From assembly GCA_949372635.1 (NCBI GenBank), contig CASIAB010000007.1, positions 62,001-126,000 of the forward strand: DNA of 64,000 nt, given 5' to 3'. The number at the start of each line of letters is the position of its first letter. Positions within the stretch are counted from its first letter, which is position 1. The notes beneath the pieces are model-generated. The model worked only from the letters and a program-made list of their open reading frames with translations, made no database searches and had not been told where the DNA came from. The position numbers and the translations under genes were made by a program. Shown in pieces: positions 29,105 through 37,948 of the stretch. Source of the stretch: an uncultured Pseudomonadales bacterium (lineage in GTDB: Bacteria > Pseudomonadota > Gammaproteobacteria > Pseudomonadales > Pseudohongiellaceae).

Positions 29105-29707
29105 ATGCATAAGGTGGTATTAGCTAGCAGCAACAAAGGAAAGCTTGTTGAACTGCAGACAATTCTCGATCAGAGGGATGTTCAATTATTCCCACAATCA
29201 GAATTCTCAGTGGGCGATGCAGACGAGACTGGGCTTAGCTTTGTTGAAAATGCACTGATAAAAGCTCGCCATGCCTGCCTCTCGACCGGCCTCCCCGCTA
29301 TCGCGGATGATAGTGGGATAGAAGTGGATGCACTCAAAGGCGAACCAGGAATATATTCGGCGCGCTATGCTGGGTCCCATGGCCCCGAGGCAGACATCGA
29401 TAACAATGCGAAACTACTACGTGAGCTCGAAAATATAGCTGAAGCAGATCGCACCGCAAGATTTCAGTGCGTTATCGCCTATATGCGACACGCCAAGGAT
29501 CCAATGCCGCTGATTTGTCAGGGCACGTGGGAAGGACGCATACTGTTTAAGGAGGAAGGCGAGAACGGATTCGGTTATGATCCTCTATTCTATGTACCGA
29601 GTCACAGCTGCGCATCTGCAAAGCTGGATGCCGCAACAAAGAACGCCATCAGCCATCGAGGCCAAGCGCTAACGCAGCTCCTAAAATGTTGGAACTCCCA
29701 CCACTAA
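29105..29707 (+). CDS. rdgB: XTP/dITP diphosphatase (HAM1/RdgB)
   Basis: House-cleaning nucleotide pyrophosphatase that removes dITP and XTP from the pool; 200 residues. LASSNKGKLVELQTIL, ETGLSFVENALIKARHA, PAIADDSGIEVDAL with its metal-binding acids, GIYSARYAG, and the C-terminal GFGYDPLFYVP and ISHRGQAL are all present. Its 3' end overlaps hemW by 22 bp, the usual coupling. Confidence 0.96.
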   Translation: MHKVVLASSNKGKLVELQTILDQRDVQLFPQSEFSVGDADETGLSFVENALIKARHACLSTGLPAIADDSGIEVDALKGEPGIYSARYAGSHGPEADIDNNAKLLRELENIAEADRTARFQCVIAYMRHAKDPMPLICQGTWEGRILFKEEGENGFGYDPLFYVPSHSCASAKLDAATKNAISHRGQALTQLLKCWNSHH

Positions 29708-30825
29708 GTCTCTACATCCACATACCTTGGTGTGTGAAGAAATGCCCCTACTGCGACTTCAATTCTCATGAGGCGCAATCACACATTCCCGAAAGCGACT
29801 ATGTGGATGTTATTTGTCAGGATTTCGATCGTGACTATGAGCATTGCGATGCTCGTCCGCTACAATCTATTTTTATTGGCGGGGGCACACCTAGTCTATT
29901 TGGAGCGAAGTCATTCAAGAAAATTCTTACACATATACGGTCGAAGGCGACTTTAAGCAGTGAGTGTGAAATTACCCTTGAGGCAAATCCAGGCACAGCG
30001 GAAGCGGACAAATTTTCCGGGTATTTTGCAGCCGGGATAAACCGTCTTTCTATTGGCGTTCAAAGCTTCGATGAACGACAGTTAAAAAACCTTGGCCGCA
30101 TCCATTCGGCTGATGAGTCCAAGCGTGCAATCGATTTTTCTAGAAGAGCTGGCTTTGATAATTTCAATTTGGATTTAATGCATGGCCTTCCCGGACAAAG
30201 TGTTAGCGATGCGCTTAGCGACTTGCAGACTGCAATTGATTCTGGTCCGCTTCACATCTCTTGGTATCAGCTCACCATCGAACCCAATACTGTCTTCCAT
30301 GCGCACCCGCCAGCTCTCCCCGAAGAGCCAATTCTAAACTCTTTGGAGGATGCTGGGCTGGCACTACTCGCAAATTCTGGCTATCACCGTTATGAGGTAT
30401 CGGCGTTCTCAAAGGATGGTTATCATTCACGCCACAACTTAAATTACTGGGAATTTGGCGACTACCTCGGCATAGGCGCTGGCGCCCATGGCAAAATTAC
30501 CCTTGCCCAGTCGGATACCATTGTTAGAACACAGAAACATAGGCAGCCAAATCACTACCTCAACAAAAGTATTCAAGCTAACATCAAACGAACCGAAATC
30601 CTAGCGGATGAGCGCGCCATTGAATTTCTACTGAACGCCCTTCGCAGTAGACATGGGTTTTCAGAGTCCATGTTTCAATCCAGAACAGGGCTCCCTTTTA
30701 GCGCTATAGGAAAGAAGGTAGAATACTTGATTACGGGTGGGCTGTTGCAGAGGCGAGATGGCCGTATAGCCGCCTCTGACAAAGGATATCGACTTCTAAA
30801 TAGCTTGTTACAAGAATTTCTTTAA
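29686..30825 (+). CDS. hemW: Radical SAM heme chaperone HemW
   Basis: 379-residue radical-SAM protein of the HemW (YggW) group, now regarded as a heme chaperone rather than a coproporphyrinogen oxidase. The cluster motif is CVKKCPYCDF (residues about 15-24) near the N-terminus LSLYIHIPWC. IFIGGGTPSLF, EANPGTAE, GINRLSIGVQSFDERQL, NLDLMHGLPGQS and the C-terminal block HNLNYWEFGDYLGIGAGAHG follow. It starts inside rdgB. Confidence 0.95.
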   Translation: MLELPPLSLYIHIPWCVKKCPYCDFNSHEAQSHIPESDYVDVICQDFDRDYEHCDARPLQSIFIGGGTPSLFGAKSFKKILTHIRSKATLSSECEITLEANPGTAEADKFSGYFAAGINRLSIGVQSFDERQLKNLGRIHSADESKRAIDFSRRAGFDNFNLDLMHGLPGQSVSDALSDLQTAIDSGPLHISWYQLTIEPNTVFHAHPPALPEEPILNSLEDAGLALLANSGYHRYEVSAFSKDGYHSRHNLNYWEFGDYLGIGAGAHGKITLAQSDTIVRTQKHRQPNHYLNKSIQANIKRTEILADERAIEFLLNALRSRHGFSESMFQSRTGLPFSAIGKKVEYLITGGLLQRRDGRIAASDKGYRLLNSLLQEFL

Positions 30826-31013
30826 GGAATCTCTGGTTAAGCCACTAGCTACTCTGCGAGAGCTTAGAGGGTACTGCTATAGACCGCAGTGCGCCGCTAT
30901 TAGTTCGCCCTTAGCAAGCGCGACAACGCAGCAGCAGTAAAAGCCAAGCCGCGCCCGAAGGGGCTAAAAGCCAGAGTGACTAGAGACTTGATTAGAGACT
31001 CCACAAGGTATCT

Positions 31014-31367
31014 ATGGAAAATTTATACGAGAAGCACTGCGAAGCTTGTCAGATGAGCGCTCCGCGGGTTAGCGATGAAGAGGCGGATGACCTATTAGTT
31101 AAGGTCCCTGGCTGGAAACGAGATTCCCATGAAGGTGTCGAAAAACTAACTCGCGAATTTCATTTTGTAGAGTTCAAAGATTCAGTTGCGTTTACCTACA
31201 AGATAGCTACCTTGTCCGAGCGCGAAAATCATCACCCTTCCATCTTAACCGAATGGGGCAAAGTAACTGTTTCCTGGTGGACGCACAAAATTAATGGACT
31301 ACACGTTAACGATTTCATCATGGCCGCAAAGACCGATATAATAGCAAAACTCTTCACTCCCTCTTAA
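31014..31367 (+). CDS. phhB: Pterin-4a-carbinolamine dehydratase
   Basis: 117-residue dehydratase of the PhhB/DCoH family, which recycles the pterin cofactor after aromatic amino acid hydroxylation. The core is LTREFHFVEFKDSVAF and the catalytic His pair is in ERENHHPSI. WGKVTVSWWTH and LHVNDFIMAAKTD follow. There is no phhA next to it, so the hydroxylase partner must lie elsewhere, or the enzyme serves another pterin. It precedes argE by 30 bp. Confidence 0.93.
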   Translation: MENLYEKHCEACQMSAPRVSDEEADDLLVKVPGWKRDSHEGVEKLTREFHFVEFKDSVAFTYKIATLSERENHHPSILTEWGKVTVSWWTHKINGLHVNDFIMAAKTDIIAKLFTPS

Positions 31368-31397
31368 CATTTACACGACGTTGACTGGAGTATTTCC

Positions 31398-32552
31398 GTG
31401 TCAGTTAATTCCAAATCTCTGTTTGAACAACTCAATAATGTTGTAGGTCTGCCCAGCGTCAGCTCTGCTAATCCGAGCATCGATATTAGTAATAAAGCAG
31501 TAGTAGACCATCTAGCGGAACAATTCGAATGCCTTGGTTTTAACTGCGAGCTAATTCCAATCTTTGGTAGTGAGACAACTAAGTTCAATCTAATCGCAAC
31601 TCTTGGATCTGGCCCCGGCGGACTGGTGCTGGCAGGTCACACCGACACCGTGCCGCTAGATGAAGAACTGTGGTCGGTAGATCCCTTCAAGGTTACTCAA
31701 CGCGATGGCAAGCTGTTCGGGCTCGGCGTTACTGACATGAAGGGCTTCTTTCCAATCATCATGGAAGCGGTAAAACCACTTTTGGAAAAAAGCTTCAAAG
31801 AACCTCTCATCATTCTCGCGACGGCGGACGAGGAGACATCTATGCAGGGCGCACGCAGTATAGTTCAATTGGGCCGACCTAAAGCACGTGCTGCTATCAT
31901 CGGTGAGCCGACCGGCCTAAAGCCGGTAAAGGCTCACAAAGGCATTATGATGGATTCCGTTCGATTACTGGGGCAGAGTGGCCACTCCTCCGATCATTCT
32001 CTGGGTAACAATGCACTCGATGCCATGCATGCGGTAATTTCTGATCTAATGACCTACCGCGAAGAATTGAAATGCAGGTACAACAGTGACCTATTCAGTG
32101 TTCCTCACCCAACACTGAATCTCGGCGTTATACATGGCGGTGACAATCCCAATCGAATCTGTGGCCATTGTGAATTAGAATTCGATATTCGACTGATGCC
32201 AGGCATGCATACCGAAACTGTGCGAGCAGAGATAAGAAATAGAATCGCGACTCTAATGGATCCGCTGGGTATACAATTTGAGTTAGCTGCCCTGTTTACA
32301 GGCGTGCCTGCTTTTTTTGCTGACGAGAACAGCGCCCTATTGAGAACCGCTGAGAAACTCACTGGTCACTCGGGCATCAGCGTAGCATTTGGAACTGAAG
32401 GCCCTTTCCTGCAAGAATTGGGAATGGATACTATAATAATGGGCCCCGGTAATATCGATCAGGCCCATCAGCCTGATGAGTATATGTCGATAGATGTGAT
32501 CGAGCCCTGCATCGATGTGCTGCAGAAGATGATTAGCCATCAATGCTTGTAA
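31398..32552 (+). CDS. argE: Acetylornithine deacetylase
   Basis: M20-family metallo-deacetylase that yields ornithine from N-acetylornithine; 384 residues, GTG start. Metal- and active-site motifs are GGLVLAGHTDTVP, LFGLGVTDMKGFF, LILATADEETSMQGA, IIGEPTGLKPVKAHKG and the late His in IDQAHQPDEYM. It lies 21 bp upstream of argA, so both ends of the acetylated part of arginine synthesis are made from one operon. Confidence 0.94.
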   Translation: MSVNSKSLFEQLNNVVGLPSVSSANPSIDISNKAVVDHLAEQFECLGFNCELIPIFGSETTKFNLIATLGSGPGGLVLAGHTDTVPLDEELWSVDPFKVTQRDGKLFGLGVTDMKGFFPIIMEAVKPLLEKSFKEPLIILATADEETSMQGARSIVQLGRPKARAAIIGEPTGLKPVKAHKGIMMDSVRLLGQSGHSSDHSLGNNALDAMHAVISDLMTYREELKCRYNSDLFSVPHPTLNLGVIHGGDNPNRICGHCELEFDIRLMPGMHTETVRAEIRNRIATLMDPLGIQFELAALFTGVPAFFADENSALLRTAEKLTGHSGISVAFGTEGPFLQELGMDTIIMGPGNIDQAHQPDEYMSIDVIEPCIDVLQKMISHQCL

Positions 32553-32573
32553 CAGAAAATTAGAGAGATTGGA

Positions 32574-33905
32574 ATGATGAACAACGAACAAGATAGCATT
32601 GGCGTGATCGAATGGTTCCGTGCCTCAACGAGTTATATCAATACACATCGAGGAAAGGTGTTCGTCGTGTTATTGAGCGGCGAAGCGTTAGAGGACAAAA
32701 ACCTGCCCAATGTTATCTATGACCTAACACTACTGCACAGTCTTGGCGTAAAGCTAGTGCTCGTTCATGGCGCTAGACCACAGATTTCTGCCGCGCTAGA
32801 AAACGATGCCAAGGTCTCATCCTATCATCGCAATATTCGCATCACAGAAGCAGATTGTATCGATACTGTGACACGCGTTGTCGGTGGAGAAAGCGCAAAA
32901 CTCGAAGCTCTCTTCTCCATGGGAATAAGTAATTCCCCAATGCAGGGCTCTGATGTGCGTCTTTGTCGAGGAAATTTCGTAACAGCCAAACCCGCTGGCA
33001 TTCACGATGGCATCGACTTCCAATACACGGGAAACGTTAGAAAAATCTGCGCTACTGCAATCCAGCAACAGCTGGAACAGAATAATATCGTGCTGCTTTC
33101 GAATCTGGGTTATTCGCTAACGGGCGAAATCTTCAACCTATCTGCAGAAGAAGTAGCGGCAGAGGCTGCCATAGCACTCCAAGCAGAAAAACTGATTCTA
33201 ATGATTCCACGCCCTGGCGTACTGGATGATGACGGTAGCTTAGTTGCTTCACTAAGTGGAGATGACGCCAGATTCTATGCGGACAAACTTGCCAAGTTAG
33301 ATGAGGAGTCGCTGTGCATAAGTCGTGCACTCGATACCTGCCTGCGCGCCTATTCTAATAATGTTCATCGGTCGCACCTTATTAGCTTCAAGGAGAATGG
33401 CGCTCTAATACGCGAGCTGTTTACGCGGCAAGGAAACGGCACGCTTATTAGCAGTGATAGCTTCGGGGATTTGCGCGTCGCAACTATTGAAGACGTCGCT
33501 GGCATACTCAAACTCATTAGACCTTTAGAAGAGAACGGTTCACTGGTAGAGCGTTCTCGCGAATTGCTAGAGACAGAAATCGATAATTTCAAGATCGTTG
33601 CGCTAGAAGACTCTGTCATTGCCTGCGCAGCGCTCTACCCTATCGGGGAAGACTTCGCAGAGGTTGCCTGCATCGCTATCGACAATAGCTTTCAAAAGAA
33701 TGGCTATGGCGACCGCCTCCTAAGCAGCCTTGAGAGTCAAGCTAAAGCGGCAGGTATCAAGAAGATTTTCGTATTGACTACTGTTGCATCACACTGGTTT
33801 TTGGGGAAGGGATTTTTGGAAGTGGAACTTACCGATCTGCCGGAACAAAGGCAAGGACTCTACAACTGCCAGCGTAAGTCGAAGGCATTGTTAAAGGTAT
33901 TGTAG
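32574..33905 (+). CDS. argA: N-acetylglutamate synthase
   Basis: 443-residue classic ArgA: an amino-acid-kinase-like domain (about 1-290) that senses arginine, and a C-terminal GNAT acetyltransferase domain (about 300-443). FVVLLSGEALED, LGVKLVLVHGARPQI and NIVLLSNLGYSLTGEIFNLS mark the kinase fold. LIRPLEENGSLVERSRELLE, ACIAIDNSFQKNGYGDRLL and FLGKGFLEVEL mark the GNAT fold with its acetyl-CoA loop. First step of arginine synthesis. It faces folA, 17 bp away and convergent. Confidence 0.95.
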   Translation: MMNNEQDSIGVIEWFRASTSYINTHRGKVFVVLLSGEALEDKNLPNVIYDLTLLHSLGVKLVLVHGARPQISAALENDAKVSSYHRNIRITEADCIDTVTRVVGGESAKLEALFSMGISNSPMQGSDVRLCRGNFVTAKPAGIHDGIDFQYTGNVRKICATAIQQQLEQNNIVLLSNLGYSLTGEIFNLSAEEVAAEAAIALQAEKLILMIPRPGVLDDDGSLVASLSGDDARFYADKLAKLDEESLCISRALDTCLRAYSNNVHRSHLISFKENGALIRELFTRQGNGTLISSDSFGDLRVATIEDVAGILKLIRPLEENGSLVERSRELLETEIDNFKIVALEDSVIACAALYPIGEDFAEVACIAIDNSFQKNGYGDRLLSSLESQAKAAGIKKIFVLTTVASHWFLGKGFLEVELTDLPEQRQGLYNCQRKSKALLKVL

Positions 33906-33921
33906 CTAGGGTTTACGAAGC

Positions 33922-34428
33922 TTAGCTTATACGTTGCATTACGCAGATACTGTAGTTATATTGATTAGATTCATCGTGCTGGTATTGCTCACGTGAAGTT
34001 TCTTTCCAATTCGACTCATCAAATTCGTGAAGTATAGTATCCCCTTCGACTTGCGCATGCACACGCGTAAGATGTAGCGTATCTGCAAGAGGCAGCGCCG
34101 CCTGATACAACACCGCACCGCCGATTACAAAGGCCTGGGTATTATTCGTCTCCTTAGATACTGCTTCGGCGCACTCAATCGCCTGCTGCAAGGACCCAAC
34201 CACTTCGGCACCCTCGGCCTGATAGCCTGCATTGCTAGTAATGACGATGCTGGTTCTTCCCGGTAACGCGCGCCCTATAGACTCCCAAGTATTGCGCCCC
34301 ATGATCATGCAGTTCCCCATGGTGGTACGTCTGAAATATTTTAAGTCTTCAGAAAGGTGCCAAGGCAAACCATTGTCACGTCCGATCACTCGATTCTCAG
34401 ACATAGCGCATATCAATGCGAGTTTCAT
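33922..34428 (-). CDS. folA: Dihydrofolate reductase
   Basis: 168-residue type I DHFR: LALICAMSENRVIGRDNGLPWHL contains the substrate-site Asp region and the Met20-type loop. DLKYFRRTTMGNCMIMGRNTWESIG and PGRTSIVITSN follow, then FVIGGAVLYQAALPLAD. It regenerates tetrahydrofolate after thymidylate synthase, whose gene lies 38 bp upstream on the same strand. Confidence 0.96.
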   Translation of the reverse strand: MKLALICAMSENRVIGRDNGLPWHLSEDLKYFRRTTMGNCMIMGRNTWESIGRALPGRTSIVITSNAGYQAEGAEVVGSLQQAIECAEAVSKETNNTQAFVIGGAVLYQAALPLADTLHLTRVHAQVEGDTILHEFDESNWKETSREQYQHDESNQYNYSICVMQRIS

Positions 34429-34465
34429 AATATGTGCTCTTTAAAGATAAATAGATTCGAGAAGA

Positions 34466-35317
34466 TTAAACTGAAAATGGATAGGCGATGGAATCATGGT
34501 GCTCATAACCCTCGACTTCGAAATCCTTCAGGGTTACCCAAGTCTCAATATCTTCAAGTGATTTTATATCCGGATTGATATGCAGCTGTGGAGGATCGAA
34601 CGGCTCACGCTGTAACTGAACATCGCGCATTAATTCGAGCTGGTCTTCGTAGATATGGGCATTGACGATCTTGTGATAGGCAAGCCCCGCCAAGTTGCCA
34701 GTAATCTGCGCTACAAGTGCCAACAATGTAAAAACCTGAATCTGATTGAAATTGAGTCCAAGCGGCACATCACAGGAGCGCTGATAGCTTGTAAGGTGAA
34801 GCACGTCGTCGAGTAGAGAAAACGTATGAGTGTGCATACACGGACGAAGACAGCCTAGGTCGAACTCGCCAGGGTTATAGAACGTCAATATCTCCCCGCG
34901 GTCGTCCACGCCTCGACGGAGATTATCGACTATCTTCTTCAATTGATCAATGCTTCCCCCATCCGGCTTCTGCCAACTTCTTCCTTGAACGCCATAGACC
35001 CGACCCATGTCATCAACACCCTTTCGCGCAGGATTACTCAACCATACCGCGTTTTCGTTGGCATTCGCATCCCATGATTTAGTGCCCAGTGCGCGAAAGT
35101 CTGCGGCATTGTCCAAGCCCTTCAGATATCCAAGAAGTTCGCCAATAGCGGCCTTCCAGAAACTCTTACGAGTAGTAATGATGGGAAATGCGTTTCTACC
35201 AACATTATAGGTCAGGTCCGCATTGATAACGGTGAGGCACTTTTTGCCGGTCCGCTCGTTCTCAATCCAAACACCTTCATCGACGATTTGCTGACAGAGA
35301 GTTAAATATTGCTGCAT
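34466..35317 (-). CDS. thyA: Thymidylate synthase (Vibrio/Shewanella-type)
   Basis: 283-residue ThyA of the longer type seen in Vibrio and Shewanella rather than the 264-residue E. coli type. It has the [19 protein letters not shown] and [19 protein letters not shown] openings and [20 protein letters not shown]. The nucleophile Cys is in [32 protein letters not shown] and [19 protein letters not shown] follow. It sits in the conserved lgt-thyA-folA order. Confidence 0.96.
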   Translation of the reverse strand: MQQYLTLCQQIVDEGVWIENERTGKKCLTVINADLTYNVGRNAFPIITTRKSFWKAAIGELLGYLKGLDNAADFRALGTKSWDANANENAVWLSNPARKGVDDMGRVYGVQGRSWQKPDGGSIDQLKKIVDNLRRGVDDRGEILTFYNPGEFDLGCLRPCMHTHTFSLLDDVLHLTSYQRSCDVPLGLNFNQIQVFTLLALVAQITGNLAGLAYHKIVNAHIYEDQLELMRDVQLQREPFDPPQLHINPDIKSLEDIETWVTLKDFEVEGYEHHDSIAYPFSV

Positions 35318-35368
35318 GACACTTTTCTTCTATCGATTAAGTTAAAGGGGCGACTACAAAGGTTTAAG

Positions 35369-36154
35369 TTATGGTTGAGGCTTCACATAAGCAAGTACTA
35401 ATAGGACCACGCCGGCGGCTATTAAGGGAGCAGATAACACTTGTCCCATAGTCATCCAATCTAACGCGACGAAACCGAGGTGCAAATCGGGCTCGCGGAA
35501 GAATTCAATGAAGAACCTGAAGCTTCCATATCCAATCGCGAATAATCCGGTAACCACCATTCGTGGTCTAGGCTTAGACGAGAACCACCAGAGGAAAGTA
35601 AATAATACGATTCCCTCTAATGCCACTTCGTAGAGCTGCGAGGGGTGGCGTGCCAATTGATCGACGTGGGGAAAGACCATGCCCCATGCCACATCAGTGG
35701 GCCTGCCCCAGAGCTCGCCTCCGATGAAATTGCCGAAACGGCCAGCGCCGAGGCCGAATGGCACGAAAGGTGCGATGAAGTCCATAACCTCGAAGAACTC
35801 TTTCTTGATGTTACGGGAATACAGGAAGAATGCCAGCAGCACACCGAGCAACCCACCATGGAAAGACATGCCTCCTTCCCAGACCCTCAGTAGCCATATT
35901 GGATCAGAGAGGAAGCGGTCGAAATTATAGAACAACACAGAGCCCATTCGGCCGCCGAGAACCGCACCCAATGCTCCGTAGAACACCAAGTCGGATATCT
36001 GCTCTGCTGTCCATTCACCGGGTTGTTGCTTTGCGCGGATTGACGCCAGCCCCCAAGCACCCCCGAAAGCGATCATATACATAATGCCATACCAATGAAT
36101 GCTTATTGGCCCGATGGCCAGTGCTACTGGGTCAAACTGAGGAAATGTCAGCAT
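35369..36154 (-). CDS. lgt: Prolipoprotein diacylglyceryl transferase
   Basis: Inner-membrane enzyme that transfers diacylglycerol from phosphatidylglycerol to the lipobox cysteine; 261 residues with about seven hydrophobic segments. [41 protein letters not shown] and [12 protein letters not shown] hold the known functional His, Arg and Asn positions. It lies 51 bp upstream of thyA on the same strand. Confidence 0.96.
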   Translation of the reverse strand: MLTFPQFDPVALAIGPISIHWYGIMYMIAFGGAWGLASIRAKQQPGEWTAEQISDLVFYGALGAVLGGRMGSVLFYNFDRFLSDPIWLLRVWEGGMSFHGGLLGVLLAFFLYSRNIKKEFFEVMDFIAPFVPFGLGAGRFGNFIGGELWGRPTDVAWGMVFPHVDQLARHPSQLYEVALEGIVLFTFLWWFSSKPRPRMVVTGLFAIGYGSFRFFIEFFREPDLHLGFVALDWMTMGQVLSAPLIAAGVVLLVLAYVKPQP

Positions 36155-36293
36155 GGGTCAGTGTCGCTTGTGTGGATTGAGATGCCCGCAGGCCATTTAG
36201 CATTCATTATACTCACCCCGTGGCAAGAAAGTTTGGCAAATTTGCTTAGGGAGATTCTGTCCATTCTTTCTGTGAGACGTTAACATAATGAAT

Positions 36294-37076
36294 ATGTGCC
36301 TAATCATTTTTGCATACCAGAGCGACCCACGTTTCCCGCTAGTTGTAGCCGCCAACAGAGACGAAATTTTCGCCCGACCAACCAATCAATCCGCCCTCTG
36401 GACAGATGGAGAATCTGGCCAACAGATACTCTCTGGGAGAGACAAGCAGGCTGGGGGTACTTGGCTGGGTATAACTCAGAGCGGGCGATTTGCCGCAGTG
36501 ACGAATATAAGAGACCCGTCTCGGACCGAACGTCGAGCTCCATCTCGTGGCGACCTGACGCGGGAGTATCTAGCAGGCAACGATTCCCCGCAGCAATACT
36601 GTAAACGATTAACAGAGAGTTACGATCAATTCGCTGGCTATAACCTGCTCGTAGGCGATAGCAATTCACTATTATATGCAAACAACCGCGAAAAAAAAGT
36701 TTGGGAGGTTGAACCCGGGGTACATGGATTGTCGAACGGCTTGTTGAACTCCTCTTGGCCCAAAATAGAAAAGGGTAAAACACGCCTGCAGGCATTGATG
36801 AAGCAACCTGAGGGGCTAACTACCGACGCGCTTATCGCGATGATGGGTGACAGGTCTCAAGCTCAGGACGCGGATCTCCCGGATACTGGAATCGGCATTG
36901 AAATAGAGCGTAAATTATCTTCCGCCTTTATTCTCAATCCAAAGAGAGATTATGGAACTCTGTGCTCTACCGCTTTAATCGTCGATCAACGGGGCGCTAC
37001 ACGCTTTAGCGAACAAAACTTCGACTCGCTAGGCAATAGATCTCAAGGTCATGCATTTCAGTTGCCGCCAGCCTAG
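36294..37076 (+). CDS. TANGO2/NRDE family protein
   Basis: 260-residue protein of the NRDE (TANGO2) family. From ATG 36294 the product begins MCLIIFAYQ and so places Cys at position 2, as in the family; an ATG two codons earlier is also open. The signature VAANRDEIFARPT follows, then GRDKQAGGTWLGITQSGRFAAVTN, YNLLVGDSNSLLYANN and the late CSTALIVD. In animals TANGO2 has been linked to heme and lipid handling; the bacterial role is unknown. It is inserted between lgt and ptsP on the opposite strand. Confidence 0.87.
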   Translation: MCLIIFAYQSDPRFPLVVAANRDEIFARPTNQSALWTDGESGQQILSGRDKQAGGTWLGITQSGRFAAVTNIRDPSRTERRAPSRGDLTREYLAGNDSPQQYCKRLTESYDQFAGYNLLVGDSNSLLYANNREKKVWEVEPGVHGLSNGLLNSSWPKIEKGKTRLQALMKQPEGLTTDALIAMMGDRSQAQDADLPDTGIGIEIERKLSSAFILNPKRDYGTLCSTALIVDQRGATRFSEQNFDSLGNRSQGHAFQLPPA

Positions 37077-37146
37077 CTATAAATGTATTTATGGCGCTGG
37101 CTAAGTTTAAATCTAGTATTAATCCCCTGACCACCGCGAGGCCTCT

Positions 37147-37725
37147 ATGTAAATCCCCAAAAATTTCGAGATTACTGATGAGACAGAAATAAATAAGTTC
37201 ATCGAAGCAAAATCCTTTGATCAATTAATCTCTCTGACCGACATTGCAATCGTCTCGCCTCATATAGCTTTTCTCTTTGATGCTGAAAGTAGAGTACTTT
37301 TGGGTCACATGGCCAAAACAAACCCGCAATGGCAGCAAATACCAAAACAGAAGGTTCTCGTCACACTGCAGGGCAAGCATGCTTATGTAAGTCCAAGCTG
37401 ATATGAATCAGCAGGAGTTCCAACATGGAACTATCAGGCTGTGCATATATAAGGAATCGCGGAGAGTTTCACCGATCCGGAAAAACTCAAGCGCGTGGTA
37501 GATACTCTTACCGATCAGAATAAATCTGGCTACCCTAATCCTTGGCAACCCGACTATGCTGCCTCGATGCTACGCGGTATCATGGGCATCGAGATTTCGA
37601 TTATTTCAATACAATGTAAGTTTAAGCTTAGTCAGAACTGTAGCGTTCAAGATCAATCAAATGTGAAACAGCAATTGGCCAATCGCAAGCATGAAGCATT
37701 AGCGAATGAAATGAATAAGTCCTAG
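37147..37725 (+). pseudogene. PaiB-type FMN-binding regulator gene with three nonsense codons
   Basis: One continuous frame of 193 codons reads as a PaiB-like (FMN-binding, split-barrel) transcriptional regulator: IPKNFEITDETEINKFIEA, GHMAKTNPQWQQIP, KVLVTLQGKHAYVSPS, GVPTWNYQAVHI, NPWQPDYAASML and IQCKFKLSQNCS. Three stops interrupt it. TAA at 37150 replaces the Tyr of the usual MYIP start. TGA at about 37399 replaces the Trp of PSWY. TAA at about 37450 replaces the Tyr of HIYG. No frameshift is needed. Each is a single-base change from the expected codon, so the gene died recently. Confidence 0.82.
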
Positions 37726-37948
37726 CGCACTTAGCCTTCTCTAAAGTGTTTGCAAACTTTCACTATTGCTGACTTGAAATTGAAAATCGAAATGGAGAAT
37801 TTTTCCACACCAGGCTTTCAGAAAATATCGGGGTTTAGGAGCATGTCTACTACGAGATTTCTCGCGAGAGACTTTATAGAGGATTTCAAGAAAATCACGT
37901 AGCCATCTCTTCACAGCAAAGTCCTGAACACTAATCAGACTATCCCGT

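Noticed and set aside
37390-37405. Selenocysteine reading for the TGA in the paiB remnant
   Set aside because: The family has Trp there, not Cys, and two TAA stops lie in the same frame, so it is a nonsense mutation.
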